59,825 nt of DNA from Cyanophora paradoxa. Taxonomy: Eukaryota > Glaucocystophyceae > Cyanophorales > Cyanophoraceae. The stretch lies in assembly GCA_004431415.1 (NCBI GenBank), contig QPMI01000307.1, positions 1 through 59,825 on the forward strand, written 5' to 3'. Numbering within the stretch: position 1 is the first letter of the stretch; each line of letters opens with the position of its first letter. Shown piece by piece: positions 22,901 to 32,187 of the stretch. Below the pieces are notes generated by a model. The model was not told the origin of the DNA. It was given only the letters and a program-made list of their open reading frames with translations, and searched no databases. Position numbers and translations under genes: made by a program.

Positions 22901-23104
22901 TCAATCGACAACCGGCGCCGGCGCAGGAAAAGGTACCTGAAGAGCAAAGAGAGGAGCGAATGTGCTTAGTTCCCAAAGAGAATGCCGAGAGGGGCAGACA
23001 GAGCAGCCTGCGCACTCGATTTCCTGGTCCGTCAGCTGCAGGTCCTCATTGGCCTCGATGAAGTTCGCCAGCTCCTCTTCCGTCATGTACTCTGCGCAGA
23101 GCAA
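22901..23104 (-). CDS. possible 5' exon, unidentified
   Basis: The minus-strand reading MLCAEYMTEEELANFIEANE continues DLQLTDQEIECAG, with natural amino-acid composition. A donor AG|GCTGCT near 22998 and an acceptor CTTCAG near 22937, with a CTAAG branch-like site, are plausible. It could be the start of the Rho-like/chitobiase gene downstream or a separate small gene divergent from CDC45. I recognise no family. Confidence 0.4.
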   Translation of the reverse strand: MLCAEYMTEEELANFIEANEDLQLTDQEIECAGCSVCPSRHSLWELSTFAPLFALQVPFPAPAPVVD

Positions 23105-23507
23105 GGCATCGGCGACACAGTCTAGAGAGACGGAGCCCGCCGCTGGGCCCGAAAGACCGCGAAGCGCGACAGACCGAGGTCCTCGTTGACGCCCCCGCCA
23201 GGCCTCCGCACTCGGCCGGGGGAGAGTCGGCTGCTCGATGTACGCGGCATCCTAGCTGGAGGAGTGCCGCCTGCTGCGGGCATCGCGCTGCGTTTCCCGA
23301 AAGACGTTCAGCTAAAGGGGGTACAGCGACCGACACCGGGTACAAGAAACAAATACAAAAGTTTGAGCGTTCGGTCGGCAGCGCGGCCTCCAAGGCAAGA
23401 GCGGCTCAGCGCACGCGCTAGCAGCAGGCACAGCTGCATTCAGGGACCAGCGGAGCCCCTAGCATCGATCAGCGTTAGTGCGCAGCGCCCCGTACTGGCC
23501 AGGCAAG

Positions 23508-26127
23508 ATGTTCATAGACTCGGATAACTTCGGCAATGTGTACGACAACATGCGTGTCAATGCTGGACAGTTCAAGACGCCGGTCATCATATTCGTGGCG
23601 CCAGACCCAGACGCGATCCTGGCCCACCGCTGCATCACAGTGCGCAGAATCCCCGCTGCGCCAGGACAGCTCTCGATGTTGCCTAGAGCGCTCACAATGG
23701 TCAACACACCCGCCGCCGGCTGACTGCGGCCGCAGGCGATGTTCAGCCAGGACGTCGTTCCCTTCACGTCGATCCCTGTTGCGTCCGAGGCGGAACTCAT
23801 AGCGCAGTACAACATTCAGGTTAAGCCATATCTGATGGAGAAGGTGCAACCGCCGCCTCAGCCATCGTCCTGTCAGATGTTTGAATCCGCTTGCGCGCCA
23901 GATTCACTCGATTCTCCTGATCAACTGTGGCGCGCAATGCAACATTCCCGACAGGTTCGACCTCGATGAGGAAGGCGCGCATCACACGGTGTACGTGCTG
24001 GACAACCACCGGCCCTTCATGCTCGAGAACGTGCACTACAAGCGCGAGCCGGTGCTGCGACTTGTGCTCGTGCCTCGGGCGCCGCTAACGCGCCACTCGT
24101 GCGCAGCTGCTCATCTTGGTGCCCGTGATCCACGACGAGCCCGCAACCGACGAGGACACAGTGCCTCCACTCCCCACGAAGAACGAACTGGAGGAGCAGC
24201 AATACATGGTCTTCGAGGAGGACATCGACGATAGTGCGTGTGCCAGCGCTCCCGCCAACTCGGAGTCTAACGCCTTCGCGTAGGCCACGAAGATGAAGCA
24301 GAAAGCAAGAGGGCGAAGCTGAACAGGCAACTGGAAGAGGAGGAGAACGATCCCGAGCTGAAGAGGATGCGCGACAACGTTCGGGCCAGGCGGCAGTACC
24401 ACAAGCACACGTACTACGGGCCCAGCTCAGCGATGCAGGTGGGTTGGCACGCGTGCTTGGAGCCGAGACGAGGCTTGAGGGGGCGTGCAGGCGCTGATGA
24501 TGGCGGACTCGACGTCAAGGCGGTCGAGCGACTTCGTCTGGTTCGGAGCCGTCGGCCTCATGGGCATGATGCTCATGCAGAGGGTAGACTCGGCCCTCTA
24601 CACGCAGCAGATCGAGACGGCGCGCCCTCTCGCTTCGCTCCGCCTCTGGCGCGCCCCTGACCGTTGCGCGGGGCAGGTCGCCGACGTGCTGCAGAACCTG
24701 ACCTCGTCGCTGGTGCCGGAGTCGGACGGCAACGCCGCCTTCGCGAACTTCCAGGACGACAAGATCACCTTCAAGCAGGAGTGCGCGCGGCCCGGCGGGG
24801 GCCGGGCGGGAGGGGTGGGAGGGCGGCGCTGAGGCGGGGGCAGGTTCCGGTTCATGCTGCTGAACCACTGGACGCTGTACGAGTCGATGCTGAACTCGCC
24901 CTTCGTGGCGGCCAAGCTCGCCACCTTCAAGGAGGCCGGCCGCAACAACCTCAACATGCTCCTCGCCAAGGCGCGCGGGGGGGCCCCCGCGCCCGCCCCG
25001 CCGCCTCTGAGCGGGCGCAGGCGGGGATCCCCCTCCGGGATGCCAAGCGGCACTTCTCGTCGTGGACGAGCCCCCTGAAGGACGCCCTCGACGAGGTCCG
25101 CCCGGCCCGGACGCCCGCTGGCCCCCCCCCCCCCCCCCCCCCCCCCTCTCCCACCCCGTCTGAGCCGGCGCGCCGCAGGGCCTGGAGCAGTACGCGGAAG
25201 AGTTCCAGCTCGACGACTTCAAGATGCCCTCCTTCGTCCGGGTGCGCGACCCGCCGCCGCCGCTGCCGCCGCCCCGTCGGCCCCGCCGACGGCGCGCGCA
25301 GCGGGTGGGGATGGCGGGCCACGTGACGGCCTCGGACATCGCGAACGCGCTCGCGGCCGTCGTGGAGCTGGGGGTGCACGTGGAGCGGGACCCGAGCAAG
25401 CCGGACCGGCTCGCGGCGCTGCCGGCGTGGCAGCAGCGCTTCTGGCAGGCGTACGACATCCTCAACTGGCGCACGGGGGCCTACAAGAAGGCCATCCAGC
25501 AGGCGATCGCCGTGCAGGCGGCCGTCATGTCCCACGGGCGCGCCCTCCTGGAGAAGAAGAAGATCGTGCACACGGGGCCCTTCCGCTACGTGGTCATCGA
25601 CGTGCGCCGCGCGCATACCGCTGCGGCGCGGGGGCGCGGGGCGAGGCGGGGGCGGCAGGACATCGCGGAGGCGCACGCGCAGCCGATCGTGCTGGAGCGC
25701 CTCGCCAACTTCCTCGTCGAGGCGCTGCGCGAGTTGCGCAAGCCCCTGAAGCCGATGCTCGTCTGCGGCCTCCGCGCCGACGCCTACATCTGCGTCGGCG
25801 TCGCCGCCGCCCCGGACTCCGGCTCCGTCGAGCCCAAGTGCGGCCCCCCCCCTCCTCTCCCCCACGCCCCGGGCCGACGGCGGGGGCCCTTCCGCGCAGC
25901 CCGTTCAACTACATGTACCGCACGGTGGCCGAAGCCTCGAAGGCGAAGATCGAGGACATCTCCTTCGACATGCACGTCATCAAGGCCCGCCGGCGCCCTC
26001 CCATCCCCCCCGCGCCCCCCTCGAACCCCCCCGGCAGGTCCCCAAGTCGGACTTCCAGAACTGGATCGACAAGCTGCACTCCTCCCGCAGCACACTCGGC
26101 AAGCGGCCCCGCGCCGCCGCGGGCTAG
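23508..26127 (+). CDS. CDC45: CDC45, replicative helicase (CMG) subunit
   Basis: CDC45 joins MCM2-7 and GINS to form the CMG replicative helicase in the nucleus. The start MFIDSDNFGNVYDNMRVNAG leads into TPVIIFVAPDPDAILAHRCI (DHH-like fold). Further exons give VVPFTSIPVASEAELIAQY, LILLINCGAQCNIPD, HTVYVLDNHRPFMLENVHY (about 23985-24045), an acidic loop MVFEEDID, DPELKRMRDNVRARRQYHKH, RSSDFVWFGAVGLMGMMLMQ (about 24520-24580), FRFMLLNHWTLYESMLNSPF (about 24848-24905), AKRHFSSWTSPLKDAL, EQYAEEFQLDDFKMPSFVR, RFWQAYDILNWRTGAYKKAI (about 25436-25496), RALLEKKKIVHTGPFRYVVI, and the end WIDKLHSSRSTLGKRPRAAA. Order and motifs match the whole family. Four introns have GC donors: 24620-24676, 24971-25020, 25985-26037 and probably others. 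A 25-nt poly-C sits in one intron. Confidence 0.95.
25122..25146. repeat. poly-C homopolymer, 25 nt
   Basis: An uninterrupted C run inside a CDC45 intron, between DALDE and GLEQYAEEF. Its true length is uncertain because such runs are hard to sequence. Confidence 0.9.
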
Positions 26128-26184
26128 GGCCCTCCCTCCTTTCCCAGGGGCCCCTAGGGCCCTCCCTCCTTTCCCAGGGGCCCC
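26125..26184. repeat. exact 30-bp tandem duplication at the CDC45 stop
   Basis: Two exact copies of a 30-bp unit start with TAGGGCCCTCC at 26125 and 26155. The first copy carries the CDC45 stop codon, the second lies in the 3' region. Confidence 0.9.
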
Positions 26185-26326
26185 AATCCCCGGGCCCTAC
26201 CCCTCCACCCCACCTACCTCCCATCCCTCTGCAGCGCGCCCCCACTCGTAATCGTCCGGGGCGGACCAATTTTGTGCGCCGCTGCTCCTGAATGGAACAG
26301 CGGACTCTGTGGGCGCGGTCTGGGGC

Positions 26327-27538
26327 CTAGGGCCTGCGGTCGACGACGGGGAAGGAGATCTCGACGAGGCCGGTGATGCCGGCGCGCATCACCTGGCCGG
26401 CCTTCACCTGCCCCACGCCCTCCGGCGTCCCTGCCCCGCGCCCCTCAGCGGCGGCGGAGGGCGCGGGGCGCGGGCGCGGGGCGGGGCACCGGTGGCGATG
26501 ACGTCGCCGGGCTCGAGGGTCATGATGGAGGAGATGTACGCCACCAGCTCCGGGATCTTGAAGATCATGTCCCCTGCCCCGCCCTCGCCACCGGCGGCGC
26601 CGCGGGGGCGGGGGCAGCGGCGCACGCGTGTTGCCCTTCTGCCGCAGCTCGTTGTCCACCTGCCACGCCGCTCGGCCCGCGGCCGGTCGGGGGGAAGCGC
26701 GGGGGGCTCACGAAGCAGTAGAGCTCCAGATCGTGGGGGTCCCTCACGCGGCCCTTTTCGATGAACTCCGACATCGGGGTGAAGCTGTCGTACCCCTGCA
26801 GCCCCCTTCACCCCGGCCGGGCGGGACCCCCGGGGCGGGGCGGCTCGCCTTGGCGACGGTCCAGGGAAGGCCCTTGTTCTTGGCGGCGTTTTGGATGTCG
26901 CGGGCCGTCATGTCCAGGAGGCACGTGTACCCTGCGATGTGCCTCTCCGCGTCCGCCTGCCGTACGTCCCGGCACGTCTCTCCGATCACCACGCCTGCCA
27001 GAGGGCGTCGAACGGGCTCGCGCGCGCGTCGGCGCGTCGGCGGGGCGGACCTAGCTCGACTGCGCTCGCGGGGCCGGGCGGATTTGAGCGGGTTAGCTGG
27101 GGAGGTTGCTCCGCTCGGAAGGCTAGCGACGCGAATCACCCTCGTGGTGGAGGTCCTTGCAGGCCGCGGGGATCTCTACCTTGCCGCCCTGGGAGACGTA
27201 GCTGCGCGTACGCGGCGGCCCGGCCCTTCGTCACCGGCACCGCGCGGCCCAGAGCGCGGCGTCGGCGGCCGGCCGACCTAGTCGTTGGCTTCAGGAAGAG
27301 GATCGGCTCCTTCGGCTTCTCCGCCTGGGACGACCGCATGAGCCGCCTCGACCTCGACGCCGCGGCAGCGCATGCGGAGCGAAACCTTCATCTCCTTCGC
27401 GTGCGCTGCGATTGCGTCGCGTTAGCGCTTCGCGGCGACAGTGCTGCGGACCGCGGGCCCACCCTCATAGTTGCGGCCGATGGCAACGATTTTCCGGCCG
27501 CGGCCCTGCAAAGTGTGAGCGCGTCGCTGGCGGCGCAT
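26327..27538 (-). CDS. fumarylacetoacetate hydrolase family protein (FAHD1-like)
   Basis: FAHD1-type enzymes are metal-dependent acylpyruvate hydrolases/oxaloacetate decarboxylases, mitochondrial in animals. Start [20 protein letters not shown] then GRNYE matches the IVCVGRNY start of the family. Exons continue [13 protein letters not shown] (about 27275-27320), [18 protein letters not shown] with the metal-binding His/Glu region (about 27145-27200), [40 protein letters not shown] (about 26865-26930), [23 protein letters not shown] across a GC-donor intron (26796-26848), [31 protein letters not shown] (about 26515-26570) and GDVIATGAP, ending [11 protein letters not shown]. The leader is basic with no Asp/Glu, compatible with an organelle presequence. 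The substrate cannot be told from sequence. Confidence 0.9.
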
Positions 27539-27778
27539 CAATTCAGCACACGTACCAAGATGCCGGAAAGCGAGCTGAGCGACCGGCGTGCGCCGGGGAG
27601 CACCATTCGACGTGATGAGCCTGGGTAGCGCGTTCAATCTTTCGCCTGCAGCCGTTTGGCGACGTATGGCGACGTCAAAGCGACGTCATCGCTCTCGATC
27701 TCATAGGCTCGGCGGGAGGCAGCCGTCTGGCTCATTTCTAGCTGTACCGCGAGCGCTTCGATATTATCCGTAGCACAA

Positions 27779-29322
27779 ATGGCCCCGCCGCCGGTCATCG
27801 TGGTGTTGGGCTCGACGGGTTAGCGGCGCCGGCCCCCGCCCTCCTGATCGGCGCGGCTCTCGCCGAGCTGACTGGGAGGCGAAGGAAAGCAGGGCGGAGC
27901 CGTCGTGAAGCATCTGCTGGAGAAGCGGACGTTCCAGGTCGTCGCCTTCGGTACGATACGCTAGCGCTGCCTCCGCCTTTCGTCTGGCTCCTCCGGCGGC
28001 CCTAACGCGTTCATGCCCCGCAGTGCGCGACACGAACAGCGCGAAGGCGCGGCGGCTGGCGGAGCAGGGCGTGCGGCTGGTCGCGGGGGACCAGAGCGAC
28101 GCGCAGGCGCTGCGGGAGGCCTTTGCGGGGGCGGCCGGCGTCTTCTCCGTCCAGGCCTCATTCGACGGCATGACGCCCATCATCGATAAGGAGATCCAGC
28201 AGGCGCGCCAGCACAGCGCCCGTCCCGCTGGCCCCTTTTCGCATCGCCTCCGGAGCTAGCGCTGTAGCTGACTGCGCACGGCCGCCGGGCAGGGCAAGAA
28301 CGTGGCGGACGCATGCAAGGCGGCCGGCGTGAAGCACCTCGTGTACAGGCGAGCATTTGGTACTCTGCGGTCCGCCTCGCTCGGCTGATGCGATGCGGAC
28401 GGCGCCGTAGCTCGGTGGGGAGCGCCAACCGCAGCACTGGCGTGCCACATTTCGACTCGTGCGCGGCCCGGCCGGCGGCGTGCCGCGCACGCCTCACGCG
28501 GCGCGCAGGAAGTACGCGATCGAGCAGCACATCAAGCAGCTCGGCGTGCCGGCGACGATCCTCCGTCCGACGTACTTCATGGACAACATGGTGATCGGGG
28601 ACGCTGCCGCCCCCAAGCCCGGCGTCGCCAAGGGCTTCACCGAGCCCAGCACCCGCATCCAGATGGTGCCCCGCCCGCCTCCCTCCGCCCTCTTGCACCG
28701 CTTACCCCACCCCGCGCAGGTCGCGGTCGACGACATCGGTGCCCCCGGCGGCCCCCCCCGGGGCATTTTCCTTTCGCGCCCCTCACCGTACTCCGCGCAG
28801 GCGGCTTCGCGGCGATGTGCTTCGCGGACTCTGGTCGCTGGATCGGTGCGCCCGCCAAGGGGGCTGACCCCCCACGCCCGGGCTCACTGCGGTGCAGGGA
28901 AGGAGGTCGACCTCGCCGGCGACGAAGTCAACGGGCCTCAGCTCGCGCAGGCCTTCGAGCGCGTGTGCGGGTACCCCTTCAAGTACGATCATCCGCCGCT
29001 CTTCGTCCTCAAGCTCTTCGCCCGCGAGGTCCGCCCCCGCCCCCCTCCGCGGCCGGTACCCCCGCATGCAAGCTCCCCCCGCCGACCGCCCCTGGCCGGC
29101 CGCAGTTCTTCCTCATGGTCGACTGGTTCCAGCGCGTGGGGTACAGCGCGAACATCGCTGAGGTGCGCTCCCCGGCTGCGAACCGGAAGGCGCGCAGCAG
29201 CGCGAGCATCGGGGGCGCAGTTGCGGAAGGCGTACCCCATGAAGACGGTCGAGCAGTGGCTGCGCGAGAACGACATGGCGGCCAAGCTGCCCCGCCCGGA
29301 GCCGTGCTGCACAGTGATGTGA
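27779..29322 (+). CDS. NmrA-like NAD(P)-binding protein with C-terminal CaaX box
   Basis: This is a short-chain-dehydrogenase-fold protein of the NmrA/HSCARG group, usually NADPH sensors or atypical reductases. Start MAPPPVIVVLGSTG, an intron, then GGAVVKHLLEKRTFQVVAF completes the GxxGxxG dinucleotide motif. It continues VRDTNSAKARRLAEQGVRLV, AGDQSDAQALREAFAGAAGV, FSVQASF, GKNVADACKAAGVKHLVY (about 28292-28345), KYAIEQHIKQLGVPATILRP (about 28512-28571), TYFMDNMVIG, EVDLAGDEVNGPQLAQAFER and MKTVEQWLRENDMAAKLP. The last residues are PEPCCTVM: CTVM fits a CaaX farnesylation box and the preceding Cys could be palmitoylated, so the protein may be membrane-tethered. Introns 28203-28292 and one after LVY use GC donors. 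Confidence 0.85.
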
Positions 29323-30048
29323 GCGCCGCGGCGCGCGCTAGCCCGAGTCAACGTCGACGTCCGCAAGCTCCAGGCCTAGGAAGCAGGCGCCGGGCGCGCG
29401 CGCCCGCGCCCTCGGTGCATCTTGCGAGCTCGAGCATTTTTAGTGACCATCTGCAGTTTACTTACTTGATTAATGTAATACTTCGTTCTTTGAGGCCGGC
29501 GCGCGCCGTTCTGCCGCAGTGCCGGGCTGCAATTGCAGTCATTGAATTGCGCATGCAGCGCTAGCCTACGTATATACTCCTAGCTATAGGCTAGCTCGCC
29601 AGCCTGGCAGCCGCAAATGCGCATGGCCATGCATATGGCCATGGCGCCGGCGCATTCATGATCAACGTCCCCGAATTCGACGCGTAGCTTGTTCCGGCGC
29701 GCTAGCTATCGCGTGAGGGCAGCGCTGCGTGCCCTGCGGCATGCGAGCTGCGCATGCACATGTGCCGCTTTGAGGGCAGGAGCGCTAGCATCGTACCCCC
29801 CGCCCGGGATCCCAGATCGACCAAAGAGCTCTACGTCGAGCTGTCTGGTTAAAGATGCTGCCATGATGCTGCCATGATGTTGCTGGCGCTGCGTTGATCT
29901 GCTGCGGATCACGCTGACGTGAACCTCGCCCGGTCCGCAATCTGCGCTTCGATTACTGGCGCTGTGTTGATGTCTTTTCATCTGCGCAGGGCGCTGGCAA
30001 CGCATCCGGCGTTGCCCGTGTCCGGCAGCGGGAAAGCTTAAGCCGAGC
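29323..30048. other. intergenic, lower GC, no gene seen
   Basis: This spacer holds short palindromic words (near-palindrome GGCCATGCATATGGCC at about 29625-29645; GTATATAC at 29570) and TA-rich patches that contrast with the genes. It separates two plus-strand genes, so it should contain the 3' end of one and the promoter of the next. A GTACCCCCC motif occurs at about 29790. Confidence 0.5.
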
Positions 30049-31590
30049 ATGGGCAGCTGTTGCTCGGCGGCGCGTGGGTTCAAACTTAAGCATGCACTTG
30101 CGAACATCACTAATGCTCGCGCAGTCGACCGCTGCGGAGCCGGGGAGCTACAGGGCGCCACACAAGTGGACCTACGACAGGGACGACGCCCCCAAGGACC
30201 CGCGGAAGTCCGACAGAGAGCTCCGGCAGCTCATCGCCGCTGGTGCGCCCTGCGCCGCCCACCTGCGCCCGCCGCGGGCGGGGAGTCGGGGACAGCCTGG
30301 CCTAACGCCGGCCCCGCGCGCAGTGCAAGCGCACCGGCCAAAGACCCCAGAGACGGTACGCACCGCGTGTGGCCCGCCCTTCTGCCAGCTCGCTTACGCT
30401 GCGCCGCGCCCGCGCGCGACCCTCTTCGGCCGGCAGGAGTTCGAGGTGCATGCGCTCGCCCTCCCTCCGCCGAGCGGCGCCGGGGCTCACCGCGGGGGCA
30501 GATCGTGGAGGACCCCCTCGCCGGCGTGCAGTCCGGCAAGGAGGAGGACGTCAAGCCCCCCGAGCCCGTCGTCAAGGCGAGCCGTCCCGCCCATCCGGCG
30601 GCCGGCGCGCTGAGCGGCGCCGGCGCAGCCGTCGTTCCTGTACGAGAAGAAGGAGGACGCGCGGCGGCGGCCCTCCGCGGAGAACGCGCGCCGAGGGGCG
30701 GCGGAGGACCGCGGGCCGCCGGCGCCGGTGCCGGCGGCGGCGTGGGGCGCGGGCCCTCGCCGGCGGCGGTGGCGCTGGCGCTGGCGCGGAGGCCGGAGCG
30801 GGGGTGGGAGGGCGGGGGCCTCCACGTGGACCCCGACCGGGACGCCCCCACGCTCGTCGAGCCCCTCGCCGCGGGGGACGGCGCCCTCGACGAGGGCCCG
30901 CCCGCCCCGCCCCGGCCTCCGCCGCCGCTCCCTCCTCTCCCACCAGGCCCTCTCCACGGGGCCCGGCAGGCCCCTCCGCCGCCCCGCACAGCGCCGCCGC
31001 CCTCGCCGGCGCCCCCTCCGCCCCGGCCCCCGCCCCCTCGGCGCACGGCTTCGGCCCCGCCGCGCCGCCCCGCGCCGCGCCTCCCCAGCCCCGCGTGGCC
31101 CGCTCGGGCTCCTTCCACTCGCAGGCGCCCCCGAGCTACGCCCCGCACCCCTCCCCGAGCTACGCGTCCCACCCCTCCCCGAGCTTCGTGCGCCCCGCCC
31201 GCCCGCCCGCCCGCCCGCCGCGCCGCTGACGGTCAGCAGCTCCTGCAGGCCCCGCAGCCGGCGCCTCCGCGCACGCCGGGGCGGGAGGCGAGCCCGTCGC
31301 TGCTGATGCCGCAGCCGGGGGCGTGGCCGCCCGACTGGCCGCCCACGCTCGGGCACCCCGGGCCGAGCGCCTCGCCCCTGGGGGGGGCCTACTCGGCGGG
31401 GGCCCCGGCGGTGGCGGCCCCCGTGCGGGTGATCGGGGCGATCGCCGTGGGGCGCACCAGCTCCGTCCCCGTGATCCCGAGCCCTGCCTCGCGCCCCGTC
31501 TCCCGCTCCCGCCCCCTCGGCATCCCCTCCCTGTCCGCGCCCCTCGTCCCCGGCTACCACACCGCCGGCAACCCCGCCCTCTACCCCTGA
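30049..31590 (+). CDS. unrecognised Pro/Ser-rich protein with MGSCCS N-terminus
   Basis: The ATG at 30049 encodes MGSCCSAA, a typical start for N-myristoylation (Gly2, Ser) with two Cys for palmitoylation. A short intron of about 50 nt (GTGGGTTCAAAC...GCGCAG) leads to a conserved-looking exon STAAEPGSYRAPHKWTYDRD then DAPKDPRKSDRELRQLIAA (to about 30238). Later exons give EIVEDPLAGVQSGKEEDVKP (about 30502-30560) and FLYEKKEDARRRPSAEN (about 30635-30690). The long C-terminal half is Pro/Ala/Ser-rich with tandem PSYAPHPSPSYASHPSPSF (about 31130-31190), ending HTAGNPALYP. The first splice is off by one base in frame, so an indel or a different donor is possible. No known domain is seen. A membrane-associated adaptor is only a guess. 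Confidence 0.5.
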   Translation: MGSCCSAARGFKLKHALANITNARAVDRCGAGELQGATQVDLRQGRRPQGPAEVRQRAPAAHRRWCALRRPPAPAAGGESGTAWPNAGPARSASAPAKDPRDGTHRVWPALLPARLRCAAPARDPLRPAGVRGACARPPSAERRRGSPRGQIVEDPLAGVQSGKEEDVKPPEPVVKASRPAHPAAGALSGAGAAVVPVREEGGRAAAALRGERAPRGGGGPRAAGAGAGGGVGRGPSPAAVALALARRPERGWEGGGLHVDPDRDAPTLVEPLAAGDGALDEGPPAPPRPPPPLPPLPPGPLHGARQAPPPPRTAPPPSPAPPPPRPPPPRRTASAPPRRPAPRLPSPAWPARAPSTRRRPRATPRTPPRATRPTPPRASCAPPARPPARRAADGQQLLQAPQPAPPRTPGREASPSLLMPQPGAWPPDWPPTLGHPGPSASPLGGAYSAGAPAVAAPVRVIGAIAVGRTSSVPVIPSPASRPVSRSRPLGIPSLSAPLVPGYHTAGNPALYP

Positions 31591-32187
31591 GCCCCCGCCT
31601 CCCTCGCACCCGCACCCTCCCTCTCTCCCTCTCTCGTTTCGCATGCGCGCTTTTCGCAGTCCTGAGGTTGTATTTTATTCTAGTTCGGGGCCTATTTTGC
31701 ATTATTATTCCCATAGAGTACGAGTCAACTTGCAAGTTTTGGATAGGGTGAGGTGTATCGTTTGCAATTGTCCGCACTCTCGAGCTGTTTAGGTTTGCAG
31801 CCTGAACATAGCTAGAACACATGTACATGTACACCGTGACAGCTCATGATCAGCCACCAAGCTCTGCGGGGCTCTGCCGCGGCCTGGCAGCCTGGCAGCC
31901 GCAGACTCTGAGAGTCGGCCCGGTGGCCGCGCGCGCTCAGCGCGGCTCGCCGAGTCGCGCCGAGGACCGTCGGATTCTAACCTCACTGCGCGCAGCTGCA
32001 GGGCTAGCATCCAGCTGCAGGCATCGATATCTAATCGTCCAGGTACCCCACGCGTACGCGGGGGCCCGGGCCCGGGGGGCCGTGACCAGCATCAATATTG
32101 AATACGGCATGCGCAGGGGGTACTAGACCAACTTCGAATTCCCGGGGGTACAAGTGGAAAGTGGAGGAGGGGTATAAGTGAGAAGTG
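31591..32187. other. intergenic region upstream of the desaturase-like gene
   Basis: The first 200 bases are T-rich and probably the 3' region of the preceding gene. From 32040 on, the motif GGGTAC/GTACCC recurs (32042, 32118, 32147, 32191), close to the ATG at 32188. No coding sequence or RNA gene seen. Confidence 0.5.

Noticed and set aside
32173-32178. TATA-box-like TATAAG upstream of the desaturase-like gene
   Set aside because: It is only about 10-15 bp before the ATG, too close to position transcription for that start.
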